NCBI GenBank assembly: GCA_045540355.1
Contig: JAZQHB010000080.1
Location: 1 to 37,476, forward strand
Direction of reading: 5' to 3'
DNA length: 37,476 nucleotides
DNA from: RGIG2945 sp045540355
GTDB lineage: Bacteria > Bacillota > Clostridia > Oscillospirales > Acutalibacteraceae
The notes beneath the pieces were generated by a model, which was not told the DNA's origin, did not search any database, and saw only the letters and a list, made by a program, of their open reading frames with translations. The position numbers and the translations under genes were made by a program. Below, one piece after another: positions 1-6,352 of the stretch (positions within the stretch are counted from its first letter, which is position 1; every line of letters starts with the position of its first letter).

Positions 1-236
1 CCTGAAAGAAAACCGCAAATCAGTTCTCTGTGGGACAAGGTGTCCAACATAGCATTGTAAACTTTTATATCTGCGGAAGACAATTCATTCAAAATAACAA
101 CAACATCAATATCGCTTTTGTCGCCAGCTTCGCCACGACCAAAACTACCTTGCAGGCCAACAAACCATACACGGTTTGCAAAGGTTTCATTTAATGCTTG
201 TAAAAAGTCTTCCATCCAAGCAGTAATATCGATCAT
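1..236 (-). CDS. Nucleotidyltransferase-domain protein (3' end beyond window)
   Basis: Reading the minus strand from the ATG at 236-234 gives 78 codons that stay open to the window edge, so only the N-terminal part is present. The segment contains a Pol-beta-type nucleotidyltransferase signature: G30-S31 followed by the S41-D42-x-D44 metal-binding pair (GSFGRGEAGDKSDIDVVV). This fold is used by antibiotic nucleotidyltransferases, MntA-type antitoxins and many uncharacterised proteins. The substrate cannot be assigned from this fragment. A good ribosome binding site (GAGGTG) lies 6 bases before the ATG. It sits 40 bases downstream of the phosphatidyltransferase gene on the same strand and may be cotranscribed with it. 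Confidence 0.8.
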   Translation of the reverse strand, partial: MIDITAWMEDFLQALNETFANRVWFVGLQGSFGRGEAGDKSDIDVVVILNELSSADIKVYNAMLDTLSHRELICGFLS

Positions 237-276
237 CTTAATCACCTCGTTAAATTCTTATTTGTCGCTCTAAAAA

Positions 277-783
277 CTAAACAAATTCTCGTCCTTTTCT
301 AATATAGTATCCTTCTTGAATTGCAGAAAGAGTTGCAAGGAAACACACAACTATGGCAGTGTATTTTAATTCCACGAAGGATACTGTCAAAGGCAACAGG
401 AACAGCAGTAATCCCGTTATTTTATTCATAACCGTATGCAGGGATACAAACTGTTTTTCAGTAACATATCCTAATATGATATTGCTGATTTTAATAGCCG
501 CAATCACACCGCCCCATATCCACAACCATCCCGGGATATGAATTGCCGGCACCAACTTAAACAAGGATACCACTACAAAAATGAGGTCGGCAACAGTGTC
601 CAGTCGGCTTCCGAATTTGCTGATACTGTTTGTTTTTCTGGCAATGGTACCGTCTATCATATCACTAAAACCGCAGATGAGATATATGATATAAAAAGCT
701 AAGGAAAAAGTAGGAAAGAACAGTAACAGAATACTGCCGATAATACGGCAACCGGTAATTATATTTGCAATATGTTTTGTCAT
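277..783 (-). CDS. CDP-alcohol phosphatidyltransferase family membrane protein
   Basis: The 168-residue protein carries the complete CDP-alcohol phosphatidyltransferase signature D-x2-D-G-x2-A-R-x8-G-x3-D-x3-D at D41, D44, G45, A48, R49, G58, D62 and D66. Family members exchange CMP on a CDP-linked lipid for an alcohol (glycerol phosphate, inositol, serine and others) at the cytoplasmic membrane. Several hydrophobic helices flank the motif. The protein is slightly shorter than typical PgsA, so the acceptor alcohol is uncertain and I give no symbol. The start is supported by AGGTG seven bases before the ATG. A promoter with a 12-base palindrome overlapping its -10 end lies just upstream. Confidence 0.88.
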   Translation of the reverse strand: MTKHIANIITGCRIIGSILLLFFPTFSLAFYIIYLICGFSDMIDGTIARKTNSISKFGSRLDTVADLIFVVVSLFKLVPAIHIPGWLWIWGGVIAAIKISNIILGYVTEKQFVSLHTVMNKITGLLLFLLPLTVSFVELKYTAIVVCFLATLSAIQEGYYIRKGREFV

Positions 784-805
784 TTGTTCACCTACAAATT
801 TTTAT

Positions 806-846
806 TTGTTTAAACAATTATAACATATACCATTAAAACAAATCAA
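806..846 (-). promoter_or_regulatory. Promoter and palindrome for the phosphatidyltransferase gene
   Basis: On the minus strand, TTGATT (846-841) is followed after 18 bases by TATAAT (822-817), upstream of the gene starting at 783. The perfect palindrome TTGTTTAAACAA (806-817) overlaps the downstream edge of the -10 box and would be a natural repressor site. This is seen in sequence only. Confidence 0.6.
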
Positions 847-857
847 CCTGAATACAT

Positions 858-879
858 ATCCTCGTGTAAACACAAGGAT
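858..879. repeat. Hairpin containing ATCCTCGT, left of the ParB/recombinase module
   Basis: Imperfect inverted repeat: ATCCTCGTGT (858-867) against ACACAAGGAT (870-879), with one C-A mismatch and a two-base centre. No T run follows on the plus strand, so it is not an obvious terminator. It shares ATCCTCGT with the hairpin at the end of the serine recombinase gene (3877-3884). The stretch to 988 holds no gene. A ribosome-binding-like AAAGGAAG and an ATG at 918-920 followed two codons later by a stop look like a start region that has lost its gene. Confidence 0.4.
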
Positions 880-988
880 TTATAAATGCAAAATTTTTAA
901 GTAAAGGAAGTGAAAAAATGATTTAGTAAAATGTGAAACAACTTTTCAAAAATCAAAAATTAAAATCTAAGGAAAGGAAAAAGAAATT

Positions 989-1627
989 ATGTCTAACGAA
1001 AAAATTGAATATCTTAATCTTGATTTACTTCATCCGTTTGAAAACAATCCGTTTCAGAGTGTGGATGAAAGTGAATACGATGAGCTTCGTGACAGCATTA
1101 TGGAGTTCGGAATTATTACGCCTCTCATTGTTAATAGGTTGGATAACGATTATGAAATTATCTCCGGTCACAGACGATGGCAGATAGCAAAAGAATTAAA
1201 TCTTGATGTTGTTCCTGTTTATGTAAGAGAGTTTTCAAAAGAAGAAGCGGTAATAAATTTTGTTGATTGTAATCTCAGCCGAGAAAAAATCTTACCCAGT
1301 GAAAAAGCTCGTGCGTATAAAATGAAACACGATGGAATTAAAAAGCAAGGGGCAAGGTCTGGTTTAACTTCGTCACAAGTTGGGACGAAGTTCCGTAGTG
1401 ATGAAATCCTCGCAGAGACAATGCCCGATTCCCGAATGCAGATTCAAAGATATATCAGGCTTAATAATTTACAACAGCCACTTCTTGATATGGTTGATGA
1501 GGGAAGAATTTCTTTTACACCTGCAGTTGAACTTTCATATTTAACAGAGGCTGAACAATGCAATTTAATCACCACTATTGAAAGTGAAGATTGCACTCCG
1601 TCTCTCTCAGGCACAGCGCATGCATAA
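989..1627 (+). CDS. ParB/RepB/Spo0J-family protein, N-terminal part ahead of a frameshift
   Basis: This frame encodes a ParB N-terminal domain: a HPFENNPF segment, a GIITPLIV segment, the ISGHRRWQIAKEL box (about residues 58-71, the ParB CTPase/nuclease motif region) and NLSREKILPSEKARAYKMK. A helix-turn-helix region follows (about 130-165). ParB proteins bind parS-type sites for plasmid or element partition, and many mobile elements carry solitary relatives. The frame ends at 1627 after a false tail (GTAHA). The natural continuation, QAQRMHKLSDEKKLD, is read in the +1 frame from 1608. No ParA gene is visible next to it. AAGGAAAGG precedes the ATG at 989. The window shows it in a decayed-looking element module with a recombinase. 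Confidence 0.75.
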   Translation: MSNEKIEYLNLDLLHPFENNPFQSVDESEYDELRDSIMEFGIITPLIVNRLDNDYEIISGHRRWQIAKELNLDVVPVYVREFSKEEAVINFVDCNLSREKILPSEKARAYKMKHDGIKKQGARSGLTSSQVGTKFRSDEILAETMPDSRMQIQRYIRLNNLQQPLLDMVDEGRISFTPAVELSYLTEAEQCNLITTIESEDCTPSLSGTAHA

Positions 1628-1841
1628 ATTAAGTGATGAAAAGAAACTTGATATGGATGCTATTTTCTCCATTATGCAGGAGCAAAAAGCTAATCAGAAG
1701 GAGTATGTGAAAATCCCGGTTGAAACCTTTAAGAAGTATTTCAAGAAAGATCTGCCACCGAAAAAGATGGAAGAGATAACAGAAAAAGCTCTCGCACGGT
1801 ATGCTGCTTTTCTTCAGAGGCAGCGTCAGCGGGAGCGATAA
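1608..1841 (+). pseudogene. Out-of-frame C-terminal part of the ParB-like gene
   Basis: From 1608 the +1 frame reads QAQRMHKLSDEKKLDMDAIF and continues with a KIPVETFKKYFKKDLPPKKMEE segment and a basic tail (QRQRQRER). This joins smoothly to the upstream frame, which ends its genuine sequence at TPSL. The break falls in the run TCTCTCTC (1601-1608). Adding one TC unit would give TPSLSQAQR and one protein of about 284 residues. This could be a real disabling mutation, reversible slippage, programmed frameshifting or a sequence error. This part has no convincing start or ribosome site of its own, so independent translation is unlikely. Confidence 0.65.
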
Positions 1842-1852
1842 AAAGTTGTGGG

Positions 1853-2104
1853 ATAAGTCTTAACAAGCACTGAATATGACCGATCTTTTTTCAATACTTG
1901 TTGCGACCTGAGTCTTAACAAGCATTGAATTTGTACGGACACAATTGCTTGCTATGATCTTTTATGCAACGGCATAAGTCTTAGCAAGCATTGGAATTGA
2001 GCAGTCATCTTTGCTTGTTGTGACTCTTTATACTGTGGTATAAGTCTCAACAAGCATTGGATGTGTGGACACAAATTCCGCTTGTTAAGGGTTTAACCCC
2101 TAAC
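1853..2104 (+). repeat. Four-unit array of imperfect palindromic direct repeats after the ParB-like gene
   Basis: Four copies related to AGTCTTAACAAGCATTGAAT begin at 1856, 1911, 1977 and 2043 (spacings 55, 66 and 66). Each has a partly complementary arm about 30 bases later (ACTTGTTGC, GCTTGCTATG, GCTTGTTGTGAC, GCTTGTTAAGG), so each unit can form a hairpin or a two-armed protein site. The last unit runs into a palindrome: GTTAAGGGTT (2084-2093) and AACCCCTAAC (2095-2104), with one mismatch. The array fills the gap between the ParB-like gene and the next ORF. Its place beside parB suggests a centromere-like or iteron-like binding region, which is inference. The repeats are diverged and no cas genes are present, so it is not a CRISPR array. 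Confidence 0.65.
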
Positions 2105-2131
2105 ACCCCGAGAAAAATAAAAAATAAGGAG

Positions 2132-2419
2132 ATGTATATTATCAGAATCACAGAAGTTGTAAAGAAAATAAAAGAGTATTATGAAATCATAAAAGCGGAT
2201 GTCATAAAAACTTTAAGCGGCACTAAAGCAGAGTGCACACTGCCTTTTGATTTGGAAGATCTTGAAAGGATTGTTCGTTGCGTATTCCCGGATATAGTTA
2301 AATACTATGAAGAAAAACGCAAGCCTGAAGTATCCGCACCTTTGACCAATGATGCTGTTTTATCCGATAATAAGGATGCTGAAAATCTACAGTCCGATAA
2401 AGGAGGAATAAAAATATGA
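2132..2419 (+). CDS. Small hypothetical protein upstream of the serine recombinase
   Basis: About 95 residues starting MYIIRITEVVKKIKEYYEII, with a lysine-rich N-terminal helix, a middle CTLPFDLEDLERIVRCVFPD segment and a polar tail. I do not recognise the family. The start is uncertain. AAGGAG directly abuts the ATG at 2132, which is closer than usual. An upstream in-frame ATG at 2057 lies inside repeat unit 4 and has no ribosome site. The stop overlaps the recombinase ATG by four bases, and the recombinase ribosome site (AAAGGAGG) lies inside this gene, which indicates translational coupling. It may be a recombinase accessory factor such as a directionality factor, but nothing in the sequence proves this. 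Confidence 0.55.
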   Translation: MYIIRITEVVKKIKEYYEIIKADVIKTLSGTKAECTLPFDLEDLERIVRCVFPDIVKYYEEKRKPEVSAPLTNDAVLSDNKDAENLQSDKGGIKI

Positions 2420-3891
2420 CAGCAGTAATTTATGCTCGTTACTCTTGCGACAGTCAGAGAGAAGAATCCATCGAAGGTCAGTTAAGAGAATGTATGGCTT
2501 ATGCGGAAAGACAAGGCATCCAAATTCTTGAAACTTATATTGACAGAGCCTTATCTGCAAAAACGGATAACCGTCCGCAGTTTCAGAAAATGATAAAAGA
2601 CAGTGCCCAAAAGCTTTTTGACATTGTCCTTGTATGGAAGCTTGACCGCTTTGCCCGTAACCGTTATGATTCAGCACATTACAAAAATGTGCTTAAGAAA
2701 AACAGCGTTAAAGTTTTATCTGCCACAGAAACTATCTCACAGGGAGCAGAGGGTATTCTGCTTGAGTCCTTGCTTGAAGGTATGGCTGAATATTACTCAG
2801 CCGAGCTTGCAGAAAAAGTTGCAAGAGGTATGCACGAAAACGCACTTAAAAGCAAATTTAACGGTGGCACCCTCACAATAGGATACAAGATTGATGAAAA
2901 CCGAAGATATGCAATAAACCCCGAAACAGCACCGTTTGTTCTTGAGTGTTACAAAAAATATCTTGAGGGTATGTCAATTAAACAGCTCGTAAAGGTTATG
3001 AACGAAAAAGGTATGCGTAACACATGGGGAACAGAAATGACAATTACCACTATGACAAACGTTCTGAAAAATCGCAGATATTTAGGTGAGTACAGGTACG
3101 GTGATATTGTAAACAAAGGAGAAATACCGCAAATAGTTCCTGATAAGCTTTTTGATGATGTTCAGAGAGCCATCGTCAAAAACAGACGTGCCCCTGCAAA
3201 GCATAAGGCTACCGAGGATTATCTTCTTACCTCTAAGCTCGTGTGTGGCAACTGCGGTTCCTTGTGGGTTGGTGAAATCGGCACAAGCAGAAACGGTGCA
3301 AAACACAGATATTACAAGTGTATCAATGCAAAACGAAAAAGAGGCTGTGGCAAGAAAAAAGGCATAAAAAAAGAATTGCTTGAGGATTTAGTGCTCAAGC
3401 AAATTATGAAAATTATTATGAATGATGAGCTTATTGATAAGCTTGCTGACATTGCTGTTGAACAACAGAGCAAGGAAAATGTAGCCCTGCCGGCACTTCG
3501 CTCTAACCTTAAAGAAATCAATAAAAGTATTGATAATATTGTAAAAGCTATTGAGGACGGTATTTACACCTCTTCAACAAAAGAAAGATTACAGGAACTT
3601 GAAAAGAGCCGTGATGAAACAGAACTTCTTATAGCAAAGGAAGAAATAAAAAAGCCTTTCCTATCGAAAGAAGATGTTGTCACTTGGTTCTGTGAGCTTC
3701 GAAAGCTTAATATAGAAAGCCTTTCGGCACGAAAATGCCTTATAGACATATTTATAAATTCGATTGTGGTTTATGAAAATGAACTGCAAATCCTTTTCAA
3801 CTACAGGGACGGTACTGAAACCGTCCCCGTAGAAATACTTACATGTTCGGATATAAAGAGTTACTTTCCACCAAAAATCCTCGTACGATAG
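2416..3891 (+). CDS. Large serine recombinase (site-specific integrase/resolvase type)
   Basis: The 491-residue protein has the full large serine recombinase layout. It has an N-terminal resolvase catalytic domain (about 1-145) with YARYSCDSQREESIEGQ, where S10 is the expected nucleophile, and WKLDRFARNRYD. A recombinase domain follows (about 155-260), then a zinc ribbon starting with CGNC near 275 and a helical, probably coiled-coil region (about 350-410). Such enzymes integrate and excise mobile elements between att sites through a serine-DNA link. AAAGGAGG precedes the ATG at proper spacing. The gene ends inside a strong hairpin with the stop codon in its loop. No relaxase, replication or conjugation genes are visible, so the element is either small or a remnant. 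Confidence 0.93.
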   Translation: MTAVIYARYSCDSQREESIEGQLRECMAYAERQGIQILETYIDRALSAKTDNRPQFQKMIKDSAQKLFDIVLVWKLDRFARNRYDSAHYKNVLKKNSVKVLSATETISQGAEGILLESLLEGMAEYYSAELAEKVARGMHENALKSKFNGGTLTIGYKIDENRRYAINPETAPFVLECYKKYLEGMSIKQLVKVMNEKGMRNTWGTEMTITTMTNVLKNRRYLGEYRYGDIVNKGEIPQIVPDKLFDDVQRAIVKNRRAPAKHKATEDYLLTSKLVCGNCGSLWVGEIGTSRNGAKHRYYKCINAKRKRGCGKKKGIKKELLEDLVLKQIMKIIMNDELIDKLADIAVEQQSKENVALPALRSNLKEINKSIDNIVKAIEDGIYTSSTKERLQELEKSRDETELLIAKEEIKKPFLSKEDVVTWFCELRKLNIESLSARKCLIDIFINSIVVYENELQILFNYRDGTETVPVEILTCSDIKSYFPPKILVR

Positions 3892-3904
3892 TACGGGGAT
3901 TTTT
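3873..3904 (+). terminator. Terminator hairpin overlapping the recombinase stop codon
   Basis: AAAAATCCTCGTAC (3873-3886) pairs with GTACGGGGATTTTT (3891-3904) around a GATA loop: 14 pairs including one G-T wobble, ending in T5. The TAG stop (3889-3891) sits in the loop and first pair. Its reverse complement nearly equals the hairpin at 12655-12685. Confidence 0.75.
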
Positions 3905-4197
3905 ACTTATTACCTCTTACTTCTTCACTCTTACCTCAAACAAGTTATACAAGGATTTTTGGGAAGTAATAAGTAAAAATTTATAGGTAAGAAGTTCGGT
4001 GTCGGATTCACAGAAGGATATAAAAATTGCACCCAATGCTTATTTATGGTATTAGGTGCATAATTTTTATAAGAAAAGCATAAAGCAAAAATCAGGCAAA
4101 AAATAAGTATCGACAACTATGTCATCACAAAACAAAACAAAGTTGCCTATATAAACGAAGTGCTTGTGCAATGAAATGTGCCTTCAACATAACGTTG
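3899..4197. other. Gene-free stretch with two inverted repeats
   Basis: No credible gene lies between the recombinase stop and the promoter at 4198. Two structures are visible. A perfect 15-base inverted repeat, ATTTTTACTTATTAC (3899-3913) and its complement (3966-3980), flanks 52 bases. A second is ATAAAAATTGCACC (4020-4033) against GGTGC-AT-AATTTTTAT (4055-4070). Their position just past the recombinase fits an element end or recombination site, but they could also be terminators. No duplicated core is recognisable. Confidence 0.45.
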
Positions 4198-4226
4198 TTG
4201 CATATCGTAAAAATGTATGATACAAT
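4198..4226 (+). promoter_or_regulatory. Promoter of the EEP-family gene
   Basis: TTGCAT (4198-4203), 17-base spacer, TACAAT (4221-4226), with TGA just before the -10. It lies 37 bases upstream of the ATG at 4263. Confidence 0.65.
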
Positions 4227-4262
4227 TGATCAACGAAATTTAAAGGGTTGAGAGGTGTTTTT

Positions 4263-4976
4263 ATGAAGATTATGACATTTAACACACAGCATTGTTTAAA
4301 CTATATTGAGCAGAAAATTGACTTTGAGATAATGGCTGATGCTATAAAATCCTGTAATGCGGATATTGTGGGATTAAATGAAATGCGTGATAAAGGAGTC
4401 AATACCGAATATGATGAACAAGTGACAATTTTAGCTAAAAAAACGGGACTGAACAACTTCTTTTTTGCCCAAGCAACATTGATTGACGGAGATAATCCAT
4501 ACGGAAACGGGTTGTTATCTAAATACCCTATAATTAAAGCGGAAACAATTCCGATTCCTGACCCTGCTGTGAAATCTTATAAAGGTTACTATGAAAGTCG
4601 ATCTGTTCTTAAGGCAAAATTGGAAAACGGCATAACCGTATTGGTTACGCATTTCGGATTAAATCCTGACGAACAAGAAAATGCAGTGAAAACTATTTTG
4701 GAGAATTTAGAATCCGAAAAATGTATACTTATGGGAGATTTTAATGTTTTGCCCGATAGTAAAGTTTTATTGCCCATAAGAGAGCGTTTGAAAGATACAG
4801 CGGATCTTTTTAACATACCGTTGAATAGTTTTCCGTCCGATTATCCTGATTGTAAAATTGACTATGTATTTGTATCTCACGATATAGAAGTAGTTGATGC
4901 TGACATTCCGCATATAGTTGCTTCTGACCACAGACCGCATACTGCAACGATAAAAATTTCCGATTGTAATAAATGA
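4263..4976 (+). CDS. Endonuclease/exonuclease/phosphatase (EEP) family protein
   Basis: The 237-residue protein has the EEP fold motifs in order: N7 in MTFNTQH, E40 in VGLNEM, H130 in VTHFG, D159 and N161 in GDFN, D200 in KIDYVF, and the terminal S-D222-H223 pair. These are the metal and catalytic residues of the DNase I-like superfamily, which cleaves phosphodiesters in nucleic acids, phospholipids or inositol phosphates. There is no signal peptide, so it should act in the cytoplasm. The start at 4263 is chosen because GAGAGGTG lies five bases upstream; an in-frame TTG at 4248 overlaps that site. The methyltransferase gene follows after 21 bases and is probably cotranscribed. The substrate is unknown. 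Confidence 0.88.
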   Translation: MKIMTFNTQHCLNYIEQKIDFEIMADAIKSCNADIVGLNEMRDKGVNTEYDEQVTILAKKTGLNNFFFAQATLIDGDNPYGNGLLSKYPIIKAETIPIPDPAVKSYKGYYESRSVLKAKLENGITVLVTHFGLNPDEQENAVKTILENLESEKCILMGDFNVLPDSKVLLPIRERLKDTADLFNIPLNSFPSDYPDCKIDYVFVSHDIEVVDADIPHIVASDHRPHTATIKISDCNK

Positions 4977-4997
4977 AAACCTGACGGAGAAGTCAAT

Positions 4998-5753
4998 ATG
5001 GATATAATACAGAAATTTTATGATAATTTAGCATCACAGTATGATAAACTCTTTCTTGATTGGCAATCTGCCACTCAAGATCAAGCAATAATTTTAGATC
5101 GAATTTTTAAAAATAACGGATTTGATAATACCGCAAATGTTCTTGATTGTGCTTGCGGTATCGGCACGCAATCCATTGGTCTTGCGCGTATGGGATATAA
5201 ATTAACCGCTTCTGATATAAGCGACGGAGAAATAGCTAATGCGAAAAAAAGAGCCTCAGATGCTAATGTGAAAATCAGTTTTGAAAAAGCAGATTTCCGT
5301 TCGTTATCTGAAGCTTTTGACGAAAAGTTTGATATTGTAATTGCTATGGATAACGCTTTGCCACACATGCTTTCAAGTGAAGATTTGGAGCGAGCAATCA
5401 AGAGTATTACAAACCGAATTAAGTCTAATGGAATCTTTGTCGGAAGCATCAGAGATTATGATGATTTGCTTAAAGATAAACCTCCGCACTCTCCTCCGTA
5501 TATTCATAAAACGGAGAAGGGACAGAGGGTTTCATTTCAAACCTGGGATTGGAATGGTGAGCACTATAAGCTTGTTCAATATATTATTGATGATGAAGAA
5601 ACTCTGCAAGTAAGCAAGTTCGAATGTGAATACAGAGCTACTCGCAGAGAAGAATTGACAAACTTGTTCGTTTCTAATGGTTGTAGTAGTGTTATTTGGC
5701 TGTTCCCTGAAGAAACAGGGTTTTATCAACCAATTGTAATTGCACGAAAATAG
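4998..5753 (+). CDS. Class I SAM-dependent methyltransferase
   Basis: The 251-residue protein has the Rossmann-type SAM-binding motif I VLDCACGIGTQ (residues 48-58), an acidic residue at the end of strand 2 (D73 in LTASDIS) and motif IV-like DIVIAMDNALPHM. The overall pattern, including the later DWNGEHY region, resembles small-molecule methyltransferases of the glycine/sarcosine N-methyltransferase-like group. The actual substrate is not determinable. GGAGAAG precedes the ATG. It follows the EEP gene closely, and no terminator separates them. The gap after it (5754-5870) carries only the promoter of the next gene. Confidence 0.85.
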   Translation: MDIIQKFYDNLASQYDKLFLDWQSATQDQAIILDRIFKNNGFDNTANVLDCACGIGTQSIGLARMGYKLTASDISDGEIANAKKRASDANVKISFEKADFRSLSEAFDEKFDIVIAMDNALPHMLSSEDLERAIKSITNRIKSNGIFVGSIRDYDDLLKDKPPHSPPYIHKTEKGQRVSFQTWDWNGEHYKLVQYIIDDEETLQVSKFECEYRATRREELTNLFVSNGCSSVIWLFPEETGFYQPIVIARK

Positions 5754-5822
5754 CCATTGACAAAACCGAAATTTTTTTAATTTCACATTTCCATTACCAC
5801 ATTTTCACCAATTTTTCAAGAC

Positions 5823-5851
5823 TTGATTTTTTATTTTATTTGGTGTATTAA
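5823..5851 (+). promoter_or_regulatory. Promoter of the Cys-rich small protein gene
   Basis: TTGATT (5823-5828), 17 bases, TATTAA (5846-5851), 20 bases before the ATG at 5871. It supports the downstream start over an in-frame start at 5823, which would lie in the -35 box. Confidence 0.5.
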
Positions 5852-5870
5852 ATATAGTGGAGGGATGGTT

Positions 5871-6302
5871 ATGGATAAATCAATTTGCGGACTTAATTGT
5901 GGCGAGTGCAATAAGTGTAAAGGGTGCGTCGAAACAAACGGGTGTCCCTTTGGCAAACAATGCTTTATTGCAAAATACATAAGCCTCGGAGAAATGGACA
6001 AGTTTTTAGAATTTAAACAACAGTTGATTGCTGAATTTAATGCCTTGCAAATCCCGGGAATGCCTGAAGTGAGCGACTTGAACGCACTTAACGGCGATTT
6101 TGTGAATTTAGAATATACATTGCCTAACGGTGAAGCAGTTAAGTTTTTAGATGACAAAAGTATATATTTAGGGAATCAACTTGAGTGTGAGTTTGGCGGA
6201 GACAGATGCTTTGGTGTTATCGCCGATACGGATTTCTTACTTATCTGTACTTATGGCGAAAACGGGGCTGAGCCTGAATTAGTCCTATATAAAAAAAGAT
6301 AA
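5871..6302 (+). CDS. Cys-rich DUF3795-like protein
   Basis: The 143-residue protein begins MDKSICGLNCGECNKCKGCV and has seven cysteines in its first 31 residues (6, 10, 13, 16, 19, 25, 31). This is the arrangement of DUF3795-type proteins, presumed to bind a metal or an iron-sulfur cluster. The C-terminal half is acidic and globular with no cysteine cluster, apart from a pair near CEFGGDRC. GGAGGG lies six bases before the ATG at 5871. It is convergent with the radical SAM gene, with only 50 bases between them. The function is unknown; family membership is judged from the cysteine pattern. Confidence 0.72.
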   Translation: MDKSICGLNCGECNKCKGCVETNGCPFGKQCFIAKYISLGEMDKFLEFKQQLIAEFNALQIPGMPEVSDLNALNGDFVNLEYTLPNGEAVKFLDDKSIYLGNQLECEFGGDRCFGVIADTDFLLICTYGENGAEPELVLYKKR

Positions 6303-6352
6303 AAACACCGTGGTGCAGAGCGGACGATTGGGTGATGATTACATCCTGACTT

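Noticed and set aside
933..1187. ORF in another frame over the ParB-like start
   Set aside because: It overlaps a clear ParB N-terminal domain in the correct frame, has no good ribosome site and its protein is Lys-rich without known motifs.
1853..2104. Possible CRISPR array
   Set aside because: Only four units with different spacings, diverged repeats and internal complementary arms; no cas gene nearby.
2057..2131. Upstream start for the small gene before the recombinase
   Set aside because: This part lies inside repeat unit 4 and the palindrome, and no ribosome site precedes 2057.
4138..4262. Earlier start (TTG at 4248) for the EEP gene
   Set aside because: It would overlap the GAGAGGTG ribosome site that fits the ATG at 4263.
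6303..6352. Terminator between the DUF3795-like and radical SAM genes
   Set aside because: Only the short palindrome CACCGTGGTG is present, with no adequate stem or T run.
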